Assembly (NCBI RefSeq): GCF_000518805.1
Contig: NZ_KI912497.1
Span: 198,396-262,395 of the forward strand
Source: Shewanella waksmanii ATCC BAA-643
GTDB taxonomy: Bacteria; Pseudomonadota; Gammaproteobacteria; Enterobacterales; Shewanellaceae
DNA: 64,000 bases
Reading direction: 5' to 3'
Part shown: in pieces, positions 43,024 through 51,393 of the stretch
How the letters are laid out: each line of letters opens with the position of its first letter
How positions within the stretch are numbered: position 1 is the first letter of the stretch
The notes under the pieces: model-generated
What the model was told of the DNA's origin: nothing
Database searches by the model: none
Seen by the model: only the letters and a program-made list of their open reading frames with translations
Made by a program: the position numbers and the translations under genes

Positions 43024-44784
43024 TTACTCCTCAAGCCCTTGCTTAGCAAAGACTTCATCAGATAGCGGCGTCGCAATATCCGACACATCTTCTACCAATT
43101 TGGCCACCTCTTCTATGGTGGTCATCCCTTGGGCTAGGTAGTTCAACGCCGACTCCGCTAACGGGGTGAAGTTTGGACTTTGATGGGCAGCTCTAGCAAA
43201 GTCTTGCGGATTACCCGTACGCATTGCATCTATCATCTCATCATCAAGCTCTAAAATTTCAAACACACCAATACGGCCGCGATAACCACTGCCATTACAG
43301 TGCTGGCAGCCTTGGCCTATTTTGAAGGTCGCCTGGGAGAAATCCATTTTACTGACGGTGCCTAACCAGACTTTATCTTGCTGGCTAAGCGTATAATCTT
43401 GGGTACAGTTCTGGCATACACGTCTAACAAGGCGCTGTGCAATGATCACCCTTAGCGCACTCGCCACCAAATAACTCGCAGCGCCCATATCAAGTAAACG
43501 CAACGCACTGGTTACGGCATCGTTAGTATGCAAAGTGGATAAGACAAAGTGGCCCGTTAGTGCACCTCGTAAACCTATCTCAACGGTTTCTTGGTCACGC
43601 ATCTCACCGACCATAATAATATCGGGATCTTGACGCAAGGTCGTACGCAGTACGTTAGAAAAGTCGAGACCAATTTTATGATTAACTTGCACTTGGTTGA
43701 TCCGTGGCAACTGGTATTCCACCGGATCTTCAACGGTAATAATTTTTCGATCGGCGGTATTGAGTTCACTCAACACCCCATACAAGGTTGTGGTTTTACC
43801 GCTACCCGTTGGGCCGGTAACCAGTAACATGCCGTGGGGACGCTTAATCTGCTTTCGTACCCGCGCCAAAATATCTGCCGGCATACCGGTCTCGTCAAGG
43901 GTCAGTAGACCTGCCGACTGATCAAGCAAACGCATAACCACTGACTCGCCATGATAAATCGGCATGGTCGACATACGCACGTCAATCTTATGCCCTTTGA
44001 TCTCCATGTGAAAACGACCATCTTGTGGCAATCGTTTCTCTGAAATATCCAGTCCAGCCATCAGCTTTAAGCGCAGTACTAAGGCCGCAGCAATATTGGC
44101 CTCGGGCAGAGTATTCTCTTGGAGCTGGCCATCAATACGTTGCCGAATACGCAACACTTTTTCACCGGGCTCAATATGAATATCAGACGCCCGCATTTGC
44201 ACTGCATCTTCAAAAATAGACTGCAGTAGCTTAACAACTGTGGTTTCATTGTCGCTATCGGCATCGGTTAAGCTCGCCAGATCAAATTGATCATCAGCTG
44301 CATACTCTTCTTCTAACTTACCGGCAATTTGGGCAATTTCATCGGTACGACGATACAGATTGTCAAAGGCATCGAGTAGCTGGCTTTCTGTTACTACTGC
44401 AATGGTTAACCGCTTCGGCATCAATTGCTCTTCAAGGTTATCCATCGCCTGCAGATCGGCAGGGTCACTCATGGCAACCAAAACGCTATCATCGTTATCT
44501 TCTACTACCAAAGCACGGTAGCGACGGGCTTGCACCTCGGGTAACAGATTGACGACCTCAGGTTTAATCGGACGCCTGCTGATATCTAAAAATGGAATGT
44601 TGAGCTGTTGCGACAAGAACTGCAGTAATTGCTCTTCAGTAATACTGTTGAGATCAATCAAGGTACGGCCAAGCTTTTTACCGGAGTTCTTTTGCTCACT
44701 GAGGGCTTGCATCAATTGAGCTTCACTGATGATGTGCTCTTGTACGAGCAGATCACCCAGGCGCATCTTTAACTTTGGTTTCAC
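43024..44784 (-). CDS. mshE: MshE, pilus assembly ATPase with c-di-GMP-binding N-terminus
   Basis: The 586-residue ATPase has Walker A (GPTGSGKTTTLYG), Walker B/His-box features (IMVGEMRDQETVEIGL, LSTLHTNDAV) and the zinc site CQNC...CQHC. The N-terminus contains two tandem MshEN-type motifs: R8-L-G...Q31, then K37-L-G...Q60. In Vibrio cholerae MshE these bind cyclic di-GMP and switch on pilus extension. In the first motif a histidine (H17) replaces the usual glycine. MshE powers pilin polymerisation at the inner membrane. The start overlaps the mshN stop by four bases. Confidence 0.96.
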   Translation of the reverse strand: MKPKLKMRLGDLLVQEHIISEAQLMQALSEQKNSGKKLGRTLIDLNSITEEQLLQFLSQQLNIPFLDISRRPIKPEVVNLLPEVQARRYRALVVEDNDDSVLVAMSDPADLQAMDNLEEQLMPKRLTIAVVTESQLLDAFDNLYRRTDEIAQIAGKLEEEYAADDQFDLASLTDADSDNETTVVKLLQSIFEDAVQMRASDIHIEPGEKVLRIRQRIDGQLQENTLPEANIAAALVLRLKLMAGLDISEKRLPQDGRFHMEIKGHKIDVRMSTMPIYHGESVVMRLLDQSAGLLTLDETGMPADILARVRKQIKRPHGMLLVTGPTGSGKTTTLYGVLSELNTADRKIITVEDPVEYQLPRINQVQVNHKIGLDFSNVLRTTLRQDPDIIMVGEMRDQETVEIGLRGALTGHFVLSTLHTNDAVTSALRLLDMGAASYLVASALRVIIAQRLVRRVCQNCTQDYTLSQQDKVWLGTVSKMDFSQATFKIGQGCQHCNGSGYRGRIGVFEILELDDEMIDAMRTGNPQDFARAAHQSPNFTPLAESALNYLAQGMTTIEEVAKLVEDVSDIATPLSDEVFAKQGLEE

Positions 44785-46058
44785 TCAATTTCTCCTAACT
44801 GCGCTAAGCGAGATTCAATATAATTGACCGCCTCACCTGATAAACCACGTTGCGATAATGCTTGCTGATAGGCGGCTTTTGCCGAGACATAATCTTGCTG
44901 GGCATCTAGTGCATAAGCTAGCCCCATCCACCAACGTGCTTGTTGCGGCTCCATACGCGCTAACTGACGATAGCTGTCTGCCGATAACGAATACTGCTGA
45001 GATTTCTGTGCGAGTACACTCTGTAGTGTCAGCTTTTGCTTTAAATAGCCAGCTTGATCTGGCACTCGGCTCAATGCATCTAACGCCAGTTCATAACTTT
45101 CGCCCGCTTCATAAACCTTAGCCGCTAACAATGCATATTCGTAGTGTTGTGGATACAAGGTAATGCCCTGATTTAGAATTTGTACCGCCAACGATAACTG
45201 CCCTTGACCATAATATAGTGCAGCCAGTTGTTTACGCGCCTGATGCAAACCATTATTGAGCTGCAGCGCCTCGGCATAATACAGCTCAGCATCGGGTTGC
45301 AATCCTTGATTTTCAGCCTCTGTCCCCAAGGCTAAACGCTTGTTAGCCAATTGTGCATTGGTGAGTTTGACCTCTTTTACCGCCATAGTGCCAGTTGCAC
45401 GTGGTGAGTTAGCAACAGAGCTATTGGCACGGGGAGAGCTCACAACCGCCGCTGTAGATTGTTTAGTTGTAATGGGCTGCTTTTCAACTGGAGCAGTAAC
45501 CTCGATTTGTTGCCTATCTGGGCGCTCTGCTACCTTTAGTGTCGGCGCGGGGTCATCGGTCTGCCGTTGATTGTCAGGCTGTGTTTGCTTGACGACAGAC
45601 TCTTCAGTATTAGGAAGCGTTTTACTCGCCGGGATCGGATCACCCGCTAAGCGCTCTTTGTCCGCTGAGGGTTCTTTAACCGCTAAAGGCTCTTTTCCTG
45701 CTGAGGGCTCCTTACCCGCCAAGGACTTACTCGCTGCCGCTGAGGGCTCTTGATTAGCTGAAGGCTCTTGTCCTGCTAAAGGCTCTTGATCGGCTAAAGG
45801 CTCTTTAGCGACGGGATGACTCGCAGGTTGAGCAGATGCTAGGCTGTCAGTTTGAGTTTGCAGCTTGATTTGCTGTAGTTGTTGCCAGTTAATCACCACA
45901 CCAATGAGTAATAACAAGCTGACCAGTGCCAATAAAATCCAAGGTAGGCGGCTGCTGGGCTTACTATGGTATTGCAGCGGAGCATTGACGACATCTTCAA
46001 CGGGATGTCCTTGCTGACGCTTATCTAAATCTTTGAGCATGGTATTAATAACGCTCAT
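44781..46058 (-). CDS. mshN: MshN, TPR-type MSHA biogenesis protein with a Lys/Glu/Pro repeat linker
   Basis: From the ATG at 46058 the protein has 425 residues. It has a cytoplasmic start MSVINTMLKDLDKRQQ, a membrane segment at about 39-57, a periplasmic linker, and TPR-like repeats from about 225 to the end (EAENQGLQPDAELYYAEALQLN). Between residues 85 and 139 a six-residue unit of the form [KQ]EP[SL]Ax is repeated about nine times (QEPLAG, KEPSAG and so on). This gives a charged, proline-rich flexible spacer. The longer frame from 46076 starts inside mshM and is rejected. MshN probably connects the inner-membrane machinery to the periplasm. Confidence 0.92.
   Translation of the reverse strand: MSVINTMLKDLDKRQQGHPVEDVVNAPLQYHSKPSSRLPWILLALVSLLLLIGVVINWQQLQQIKLQTQTDSLASAQPASHPVAKEPLADQEPLAGQEPSANQEPSAAASKSLAGKEPSAGKEPLAVKEPSADKERLAGDPIPASKTLPNTEESVVKQTQPDNQRQTDDPAPTLKVAERPDRQQIEVTAPVEKQPITTKQSTAAVVSSPRANSSVANSPRATGTMAVKEVKLTNAQLANKRLALGTEAENQGLQPDAELYYAEALQLNNGLHQARKQLAALYYGQGQLSLAVQILNQGITLYPQHYEYALLAAKVYEAGESYELALDALSRVPDQAGYLKQKLTLQSVLAQKSQQYSLSADSYRQLARMEPQQARWWMGLAYALDAQQDYVSAKAAYQQALSQRGLSGEAVNYIESRLAQLGEIE
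45642..45806 (-). repeat. mshN: Short tandem repeat within mshN (18-bp unit)
   Basis: About nine degenerate 18-bp units encode [KQ]EP[SL]A plus one residue. Copies differ at third positions, so it is not a fresh expansion, but such arrays change copy number easily. Confidence 0.8.
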
Positions 46059-46960
46059 ATTGTGCCCCCACGCCAAAACTGGCTGGCTAAAATCGCGCTA
46101 ATAATTACCGTGAGCACCACGATCCAAGGCCAAAATACTTTGGCGCTATGCTCGGCATCTTCTGTATCAATAACCGCAGCTTTAATATGTTTCTTATCAA
46201 TATTGCTCGCACCTTCGCCAAAGGCCACCAATAATGCCTTGTGAGCCAATATGTTAATCAAGCGTGGAATCCCTCTGGCAGACTTGGCGAGATAACGGCT
46301 ATTGCGAGCCGAAAAGAGTTCGCCAGACTGGTGACCCGCCACTCGCAATCTATGGTGCAGATAAGCCTGCGCCTCATCATCGGTTAACGGCCTTAACTGA
46401 TAGCTAAACGTGATACGTTGTCTTAGCTGACGAAACTTTTTCAAACTTAAGCGTTCATCGAGTTCCGGCTGGGCAAACAGCACCACTTGCAACAACTTAC
46501 GACTCTCTGTTTCAAGATTAGTAAACAAACGCAGTGCCTCTAAGCTCTCGTCAGGCAACGCTTGCGCTTCATCGAGAACCAGCACAATCGAATGTCCATG
46601 CGCCGACAGTGCCATTAACTGCTGCTGGATCAAACTGGTCAGCTGCTGCTGGTCGATATTGGCAGAGTATTTTAAGCCCAACTCAGCCGCCACTGCCCAA
46701 CGTAACTCATCAGGCGTTAAGTAGGGGTTCGGCAAATAGGCACAATGAAAACGTTTCGGTAACTCATTAATGAGCTTTCGACATATCAGGGTTTTACCTG
46801 TGCCCACTTCACCGGTGACTTTGATAAAACCTTCACCGGTTTGTAGCGCGGTTTGTAATACTTGCAATGCCTCAACGTGGGGCGCGAGTCCAAAAAAGAA
46901 CCCGGTATTAGGGGTTAATGAAAATGGCGTTTCCGCCAACCCAAAATGTTGCAAATACAA
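46055..46960 (-). CDS. mshM: MshM, ExeA-like AAA ATPase
   Basis: The 301-residue protein has the ExeA/GspA pattern: YLQHFGLAETPFSLTPN at the start, Walker A GEVGTGKT (about residues 44-51), Walker B VLVLDEAQALPDE (about 127-139) and RQRITFSYQLRPLTDDEA. It ends with one membrane segment (about 275-295). Such ATPases help assemble the secretin in the outer membrane or couple it to peptidoglycan. It lies three bases after mshL and its stop overlaps mshN. Confidence 0.93.
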   Translation of the reverse strand: MYLQHFGLAETPFSLTPNTGFFFGLAPHVEALQVLQTALQTGEGFIKVTGEVGTGKTLICRKLINELPKRFHCAYLPNPYLTPDELRWAVAAELGLKYSANIDQQQLTSLIQQQLMALSAHGHSIVLVLDEAQALPDESLEALRLFTNLETESRKLLQVVLFAQPELDERLSLKKFRQLRQRITFSYQLRPLTDDEAQAYLHHRLRVAGHQSGELFSARNSRYLAKSARGIPRLINILAHKALLVAFGEGASNIDKKHIKAAVIDTEDAEHSAKVFWPWIVVLTVIISAILASQFWRGGTI

Positions 46961-46963
46961 GGC

Positions 46964-48652
46964 TTATTGCTCCTGAGTTTCCTCTGGATACCAGCGATCA
47001 AGCAACTCTTTAGAGCGTTGCAACTCGTTACGCCAAGTATCACCGCCGACAACCGTAGGTTTTAATAAGATCACTAGCTCAGTTTTTTGCAGCGAATTAG
47101 CTCGGTTGGTAAACGCTTCGCCAATTAACGGAATATCGCCTAACAATGGGACTTTAGAAACTAACTCGATATTCTCGCTCTTCATCAAGCCACCGATCAC
47201 CACCACATCGCCAGTTTTAGCCTTAATCACAGTATCTGATTCACGAATATCACTCTGTGCTAACGGCAGCTCTAGGGTGCTGTCTGAAATCTTAATCGAC
47301 TTAGTTTGCTCTTTAATATCAATAACTGATGGGTGAATATGCAATAAAATATTGCCGTCAGCATCAATTTGCGGCGTTACATCTAATGCAATACCGGAAA
47401 AGAATGGCGTGAGCTCCACTTCTGGTGTGGTCACTGGTGTGGTACCCGCCACAGTTGTAGAGGAAACATCGGTAACAAAATACTCGTCCGTACCCACTTT
47501 AATCACCGCTTTTTGGTTATTTGACGCGGTAACTCTTGGGCTAGACAACACATCAACATCGCCTTGGGTATCAAGCAAACTGATCATGGTACTAAAATCT
47601 GAACCGGTAACTTGGAGCGACGTCACTCCACCAATCGCACTGGTGATCAGATCGCCAATACCATCGCCAGCTGGCGATGTACCAAACTCAATATTGGTAT
47701 CGCCTACGTGGCCTAGTACACTTTCCCAATGGATACCTTGCTGGTAGCCATCTGACAATCTGACTTCTAATACTTTAGCTTCGAGAATCACCTGACGTTG
47801 CAGATGAGTTTCAGCGGTTTGCAAGAAGGTACGTACCTGGCGTAGCTCGTTAGGGTAAGCACGGACAGTCACTAAACCGGCTTGCGGGGTTACCACAACT
47901 TGGCGACCGCCGCCGGTATCACCCACAATTGACACTAGCGTTTCTTTTAACTCTCCCCAAAAATCAGTTTTGGTTTTAGAGCGTATAAACGTGCCGTTTG
48001 TGGTTTCATTGCTGTTGGAGCTTGACGAGTCACTGCCACTATTGTTGTTACTGCTATTGTTACTATTGCTGTTGTTATTGCTATTGCTACTATTTGAAGA
48101 GTTATTGTTGTTATCTGAAATACGCCCAGAATTAACCGATGTCAGCGACAACCCGTGACGTTCCATATACAAGTAATTTAATGGGAAGGTCTCAGTGCGC
48201 ATGCCCGCAGGGAAAATCCGTAAAATTCGGCCTTCACGACTAACTTCATAACCATAAATATCTTCGACAACCTGAATCGCCTCACTTAACGTCACCGCTT
48301 TTAGTGATAAAGAGATGCTCCCCGTAACGGCAGGGTGCACTGCCACACTCAGTGGCGTGCCTTGCACTAAGCTTGGGAAAAACAGTTTGGCATCGACGTC
48401 TTGGGCTGATACATCAAACCGTCGCTCGGTCTGCATTCTTGGCTCTAGGCCAGACAATAACGACTGAGATGACAACTCTCTTTGCACTGAATCTGGCATC
48501 ATTGCTGGCGGCGGTGTTGCCGCTTGAGTTTGCGTCTGTTCAACCGACTTTGACAGTGCCGCTTTAGACTCGACGGGTTGGGGTCTGTCGGTGCTTTGAC
48601 AACCCACTAATGCCAACGCCAGCATTGGAGTGATAATTTTATAAACCGTCAT
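46964..48652 (-). CDS. mshL: MshL, outer-membrane secretin (lipoprotein) with an Asn/Ser tract
   Basis: The 562-residue protein begins with a lipoprotein signal and lipobox LVGC (C18). It has an N-terminal secretin domain (about 80-150) and the C-terminal secretin core with VEVRLSDGYQQGIHWESVLG, SPRVTASNNQKAVIKVGTDEYFV and VVIGGLMKSENIE. It forms the pore through which the pilus leaves the cell. Between residues 180 and 217 lies a tract almost purely of Asn and Ser (NNNNSSNSSNSNNNSNSNNS and more), a flexible linker. It follows mshK by four bases. Confidence 0.94.
   Translation of the reverse strand: MTVYKIITPMLALALVGCQSTDRPQPVESKAALSKSVEQTQTQAATPPPAMMPDSVQRELSSQSLLSGLEPRMQTERRFDVSAQDVDAKLFFPSLVQGTPLSVAVHPAVTGSISLSLKAVTLSEAIQVVEDIYGYEVSREGRILRIFPAGMRTETFPLNYLYMERHGLSLTSVNSGRISDNNNNSSNSSNSNNNSNSNNSSNNNSGSDSSSSNSNETTNGTFIRSKTKTDFWGELKETLVSIVGDTGGGRQVVVTPQAGLVTVRAYPNELRQVRTFLQTAETHLQRQVILEAKVLEVRLSDGYQQGIHWESVLGHVGDTNIEFGTSPAGDGIGDLITSAIGGVTSLQVTGSDFSTMISLLDTQGDVDVLSSPRVTASNNQKAVIKVGTDEYFVTDVSSTTVAGTTPVTTPEVELTPFFSGIALDVTPQIDADGNILLHIHPSVIDIKEQTKSIKISDSTLELPLAQSDIRESDTVIKAKTGDVVVIGGLMKSENIELVSKVPLLGDIPLIGEAFTNRANSLQKTELVILLKPTVVGGDTWRNELQRSKELLDRWYPEETQEQ
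48002..48115 (-). repeat. mshL: Low-complexity Asn/Ser codon tract in mshL
   Basis: About 38 codons are nearly all AAC/AAT and AGC/AGT. The plus strand therefore shows a poly-leucine frame at 47970-48158, which is an artefact. Confidence 0.85.
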
Positions 48653-48656
48653 CTAA

Positions 48657-48992
48657 TTATTGTCCCTTAATCTCTGTTATTGCTTGGTACATATGCAATT
48701 TTCTGCCATCTGCAAACGTGACACTGTCAGACTGTATCTTTGCAATAATGACTCCCTGAACGCGTTCGCCTACAAGGTACATTTTATTATTAATCACTGC
48801 AGATGCATTTTTGCCTGACACCACAGTACTTTGTAGTACCAGCGCAGAACCACCAACCGAACTCGCTTCGCTCTGCTGTTGATAAAAGCTTGCTGAAGGC
48901 CGAGTAGGATCCCGCAGCGATTGCGCCTCTGTGGTCACTGATAGCAGCACTAATATCGACAGCGTTATGCTGTTAATCGCTTTTAGCAACAC
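48657..48992 (-). CDS. mshK: MshK, secretin-associated periplasmic protein
   Basis: The 111-residue protein has an N-terminal signal peptide (about 1-23, hydrophobic TLSILVLLSVTTEA) and a small beta-rich domain with the DPTRPS motif and VVSGKNASAVINNKMYLVGERVQGV. This resembles the PilP/GspC HR-like module that touches the secretin. Its start overlaps mshJ by 20 bases. Confidence 0.87.
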   Translation of the reverse strand: MLLKAINSITLSILVLLSVTTEAQSLRDPTRPSASFYQQQSEASSVGGSALVLQSTVVSGKNASAVINNKMYLVGERVQGVIIAKIQSDSVTFADGRKLHMYQAITEIKGQ

Positions 48993-49632
48993 TGATAAAG
49001 TCCTTATTTATACTTAATGTATAGAGTTCTAATACCACACTCGAATCAGGATAATCCGCCACTGTGTAATCAAGTTGCTTCCAATACAGCTTGTTGGGCA
49101 TGGCTTCTACCGCTTCAATAAACTTAAGCGTCGCAAAGTAGTCACCTTGCAACACCATACGAATACCGTGACTGTATAAATTTAATTTTTTATCCTGTTC
49201 ACCCACTTCAAGTAACGGCACCGGTGCAATAGAAGCAAACTCTTGAAGCTTAACCCCTTTAACCTTGCCCAGTAGCTCACTCAGTAGTACCGGCATTTTA
49301 TCAGCAGGAACCATATCAACCATTTGGAAAGTCAATTGCTCATCCAATGCTTGGGTTTGCTCTTCTATAGCCTGCAATCTTTGACGATAATCGGTATTAG
49401 GGTCCAGTGCCAACTGCTGTTGATATAACGCCACCTGCTCTGCTGACACCTTATTTTCGTTTTGCAACGCGCTGATCGAGCGTTGCAATTTTTGGCGTTC
49501 AAGTAGTTTCGACTCCAGTGGCAAGTAACACAGCATGCCAATAACAATCAATGCCGCAGCCGCGATCATCCCTCTTTCACGCTGAGTCAGTACGTCAAAC
49601 TTCTCGCCCCAGCTTAACCAAAGTTGCTTCAT
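48973..49632 (-). CDS. mshJ: MshJ, PilO-like alignment protein
   Basis: The 219-residue bitopic protein has a short cytoplasmic start, a membrane segment at about 22-39 and a coiled coil at about 50-95. A PilO-type ferredoxin-like fold follows (KFIEAVEAMPNKLYWKQLDY). It overlaps mshI2 by four bases. With MshI1 and MshI2 it forms the inner-membrane alignment complex. Confidence 0.9.
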   Translation of the reverse strand: MKQLWLSWGEKFDVLTQRERGMIAAAALIVIGMLCYLPLESKLLERQKLQRSISALQNENKVSAEQVALYQQQLALDPNTDYRQRLQAIEEQTQALDEQLTFQMVDMVPADKMPVLLSELLGKVKGVKLQEFASIAPVPLLEVGEQDKKLNLYSHGIRMVLQGDYFATLKFIEAVEAMPNKLYWKQLDYTVADYPDSSVVLELYTLSINKDFISVAKSD

Positions 49633-50234
49633 GGCTGAGACTCCTCAGTCGCGTCACTGGTCAAAGTAAAACCTAATGGTTGCCCCTCACCACGGCTCAT
49701 TGTCATCGCTGCAAAAGCATGACCTTTCAAGGTTTCTGTCGTGCGTAAACGCTCAACCCACTGCGGTACACCATTGGGGTCGACACTAAAGCCTTCAAAC
49801 ACATACTTATCTTCATTAACACGAATACGACTAAGCCAAATACTGTTATCCGCCACCCGAGCCAGATCCGTCAGCAACAAAGAATAACCTTGGCTAGTCA
49901 GGGCTTCACGCTGACTTAACTCTTTCAACAGCAAGCGTTTGAGTTCAAGCTGCTGGCCTTTTAACTCAACCGTATCAACCAGTCTTGCATCGGGCTTACG
50001 AGCTGCTAACTGCATCTCAAGCTGCTGCTTTTGTTGGTCAAACTGTCGTTTAGTGCTAGTTAACTGTGCTTTATCTGCCTGCAGGCTATTGACGCTTTGC
50101 CACGCAAGCGCAATCGCGACAACAAATAGCAATAACAAGGCGCCACTGCCCACCGCTAGACGTTGAAAAGATAAACGTAACTGTTTTGGTAGCAAGGATT
50201 TATCAAACAGGTTTACCCTGAGTTTCTGGCTCAT
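49629..50234 (-). CDS. mshI2: MshI2, PilN-like alignment protein
   Basis: The 201-residue bitopic protein starts with MSQKLRVNLFDKSLLPKQ, the PilN-like N-terminal motif that binds the PilM-type partner. It has a membrane segment at about 29-47, a coiled coil and a small periplasmic domain. Overlaps of four bases join it to mshI1 and mshJ. Confidence 0.88.
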   Translation of the reverse strand: MSQKLRVNLFDKSLLPKQLRLSFQRLAVGSGALLLLFVVAIALAWQSVNSLQADKAQLTSTKRQFDQQKQQLEMQLAARKPDARLVDTVELKGQQLELKRLLLKELSQREALTSQGYSLLLTDLARVADNSIWLSRIRVNEDKYVFEGFSVDPNGVPQWVERLRTTETLKGHAFAAMTMSRGEGQPLGFTLTSDATEESQP

Positions 50235-51130
50235 GCAGCAACCTCTTCTGAAACTTCATCTGCGCGAGCAAACTCGGCAAAGGCTAATTGGGCAAGTAAT
50301 TGATCAATGCTGTTGGCAGCGACCACATTGACTGTTTGGTTAAAGTTGCCAGCGAGCAGTTGGGCTAATGCTTGTGCTTGCCCACCCATTACCAGCTCAA
50401 TTGATGCAACCGGAGACTGCCTTAGCTGACTTTCAAAGAAATCCATCGATCGTTGGATCTCTAGGCTTAGGTTATCTGCCATGCCAAAACCAAGCTCTTC
50501 TTGGGTCACTTTATCTAATCCGCTAAAACCTCGAACCCGACGTTGCATATACAATTTACCTTGGCGCACCACAGTTAACAGCAGCTCATGCTCAGGTAGG
50601 TGACACAGCACAAGTTTAGGTTGAGTATCATCGATAAACAGATTGCTGATCGCGAGCTCTTCGATAGAAATTCCCACAATATCGATACCATGTTGATTGG
50701 CATCGGTGACCAATTGACCTAACACCGCTTTATCAGCTACGACTGCGGTCAGCTTATTGCTACTCACTTCGGGGGCTTCGAAGTAGTCGACATGAATGTT
50801 AGCCACCGCGATTGTGACCATATCTTTGACAGACCAAATTAGCGCCTGATTCATCTCTTCAATATCAACGGCGGGTTTGTCGACTAACAATAATTGGTAG
50901 AAGCTAGGATTGAGAACTAACTGAGCACGGGTAGCCCCCAGCGCTTGTTGCATGGCACTAAACGCCTCACTAGGATCCGCAGTATATGCAAAACTATGAT
51001 AACTCTCAGCAAGCGTATCATTAGCGGGCTGAAAAACATGTAGGGCCGATTCGGTCAAATACAGGCCAACATCAAGCTGTTGCCCTGTTTTCTTCCAGAA
51101 AGCTAACTTATTAAAAAGGCTTTTATCCAT
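50231..51130 (-). CDS. mshI: MshI1, PilM-like cytoplasmic protein
   Basis: The 299-residue protein has an actin-like PilM-type fold: an opening KTGQQLDVGLYLTESALHVF and a closing IQRSMDFFESQLRQSPVASIEL. No membrane segment is visible. It should be the cytoplasmic member of the alignment complex. It opens the mshI-to-mshF run of overlapping genes, so a promoter is expected in the 263 bp upstream (51131-51393), where a TATAAAAT-like box on the minus strand occurs near 51290-51300. Confidence 0.88.
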   Translation of the reverse strand: MDKSLFNKLAFWKKTGQQLDVGLYLTESALHVFQPANDTLAESYHSFAYTADPSEAFSAMQQALGATRAQLVLNPSFYQLLLVDKPAVDIEEMNQALIWSVKDMVTIAVANIHVDYFEAPEVSSNKLTAVVADKAVLGQLVTDANQHGIDIVGISIEELAISNLFIDDTQPKLVLCHLPEHELLLTVVRQGKLYMQRRVRGFSGLDKVTQEELGFGMADNLSLEIQRSMDFFESQLRQSPVASIELVMGGQAQALAQLLAGNFNQTVNVVAANSIDQLLAQLAFAEFARADEVSEEVAA

Positions 51131-51393
51131 TTAAAAATTGCCCGTCCGTCTCAACTCGAGATAAAGAGTCTAATTGGCTAAAAATGACTGTTGCGTACAA
51201 TACTGGGTAAAACGGTGAACCATTTTAGTAACACTTGCTTAGGTAAAGCGTCAAAAAACGATACAGTTATTGTAACGACTAATCTTATAATTTTATAGAA
51301 AAAACCAATAATGCTTCTATATTATATCTCTTAAGATAGCCCTCTAACTCAATAGTCACAAGCCCACAACATACTATCGAAATGTTGCATGGC

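Noticed and set aside
45642..45806. CRISPR-like repeat array
   Set aside because: The 18-bp units are in-frame codon repeats without spacers inside mshN.
47970..48158. Poly-leucine open frame on the plus strand
   Set aside because: It is the reverse reading of the Asn/Ser tract of mshL.
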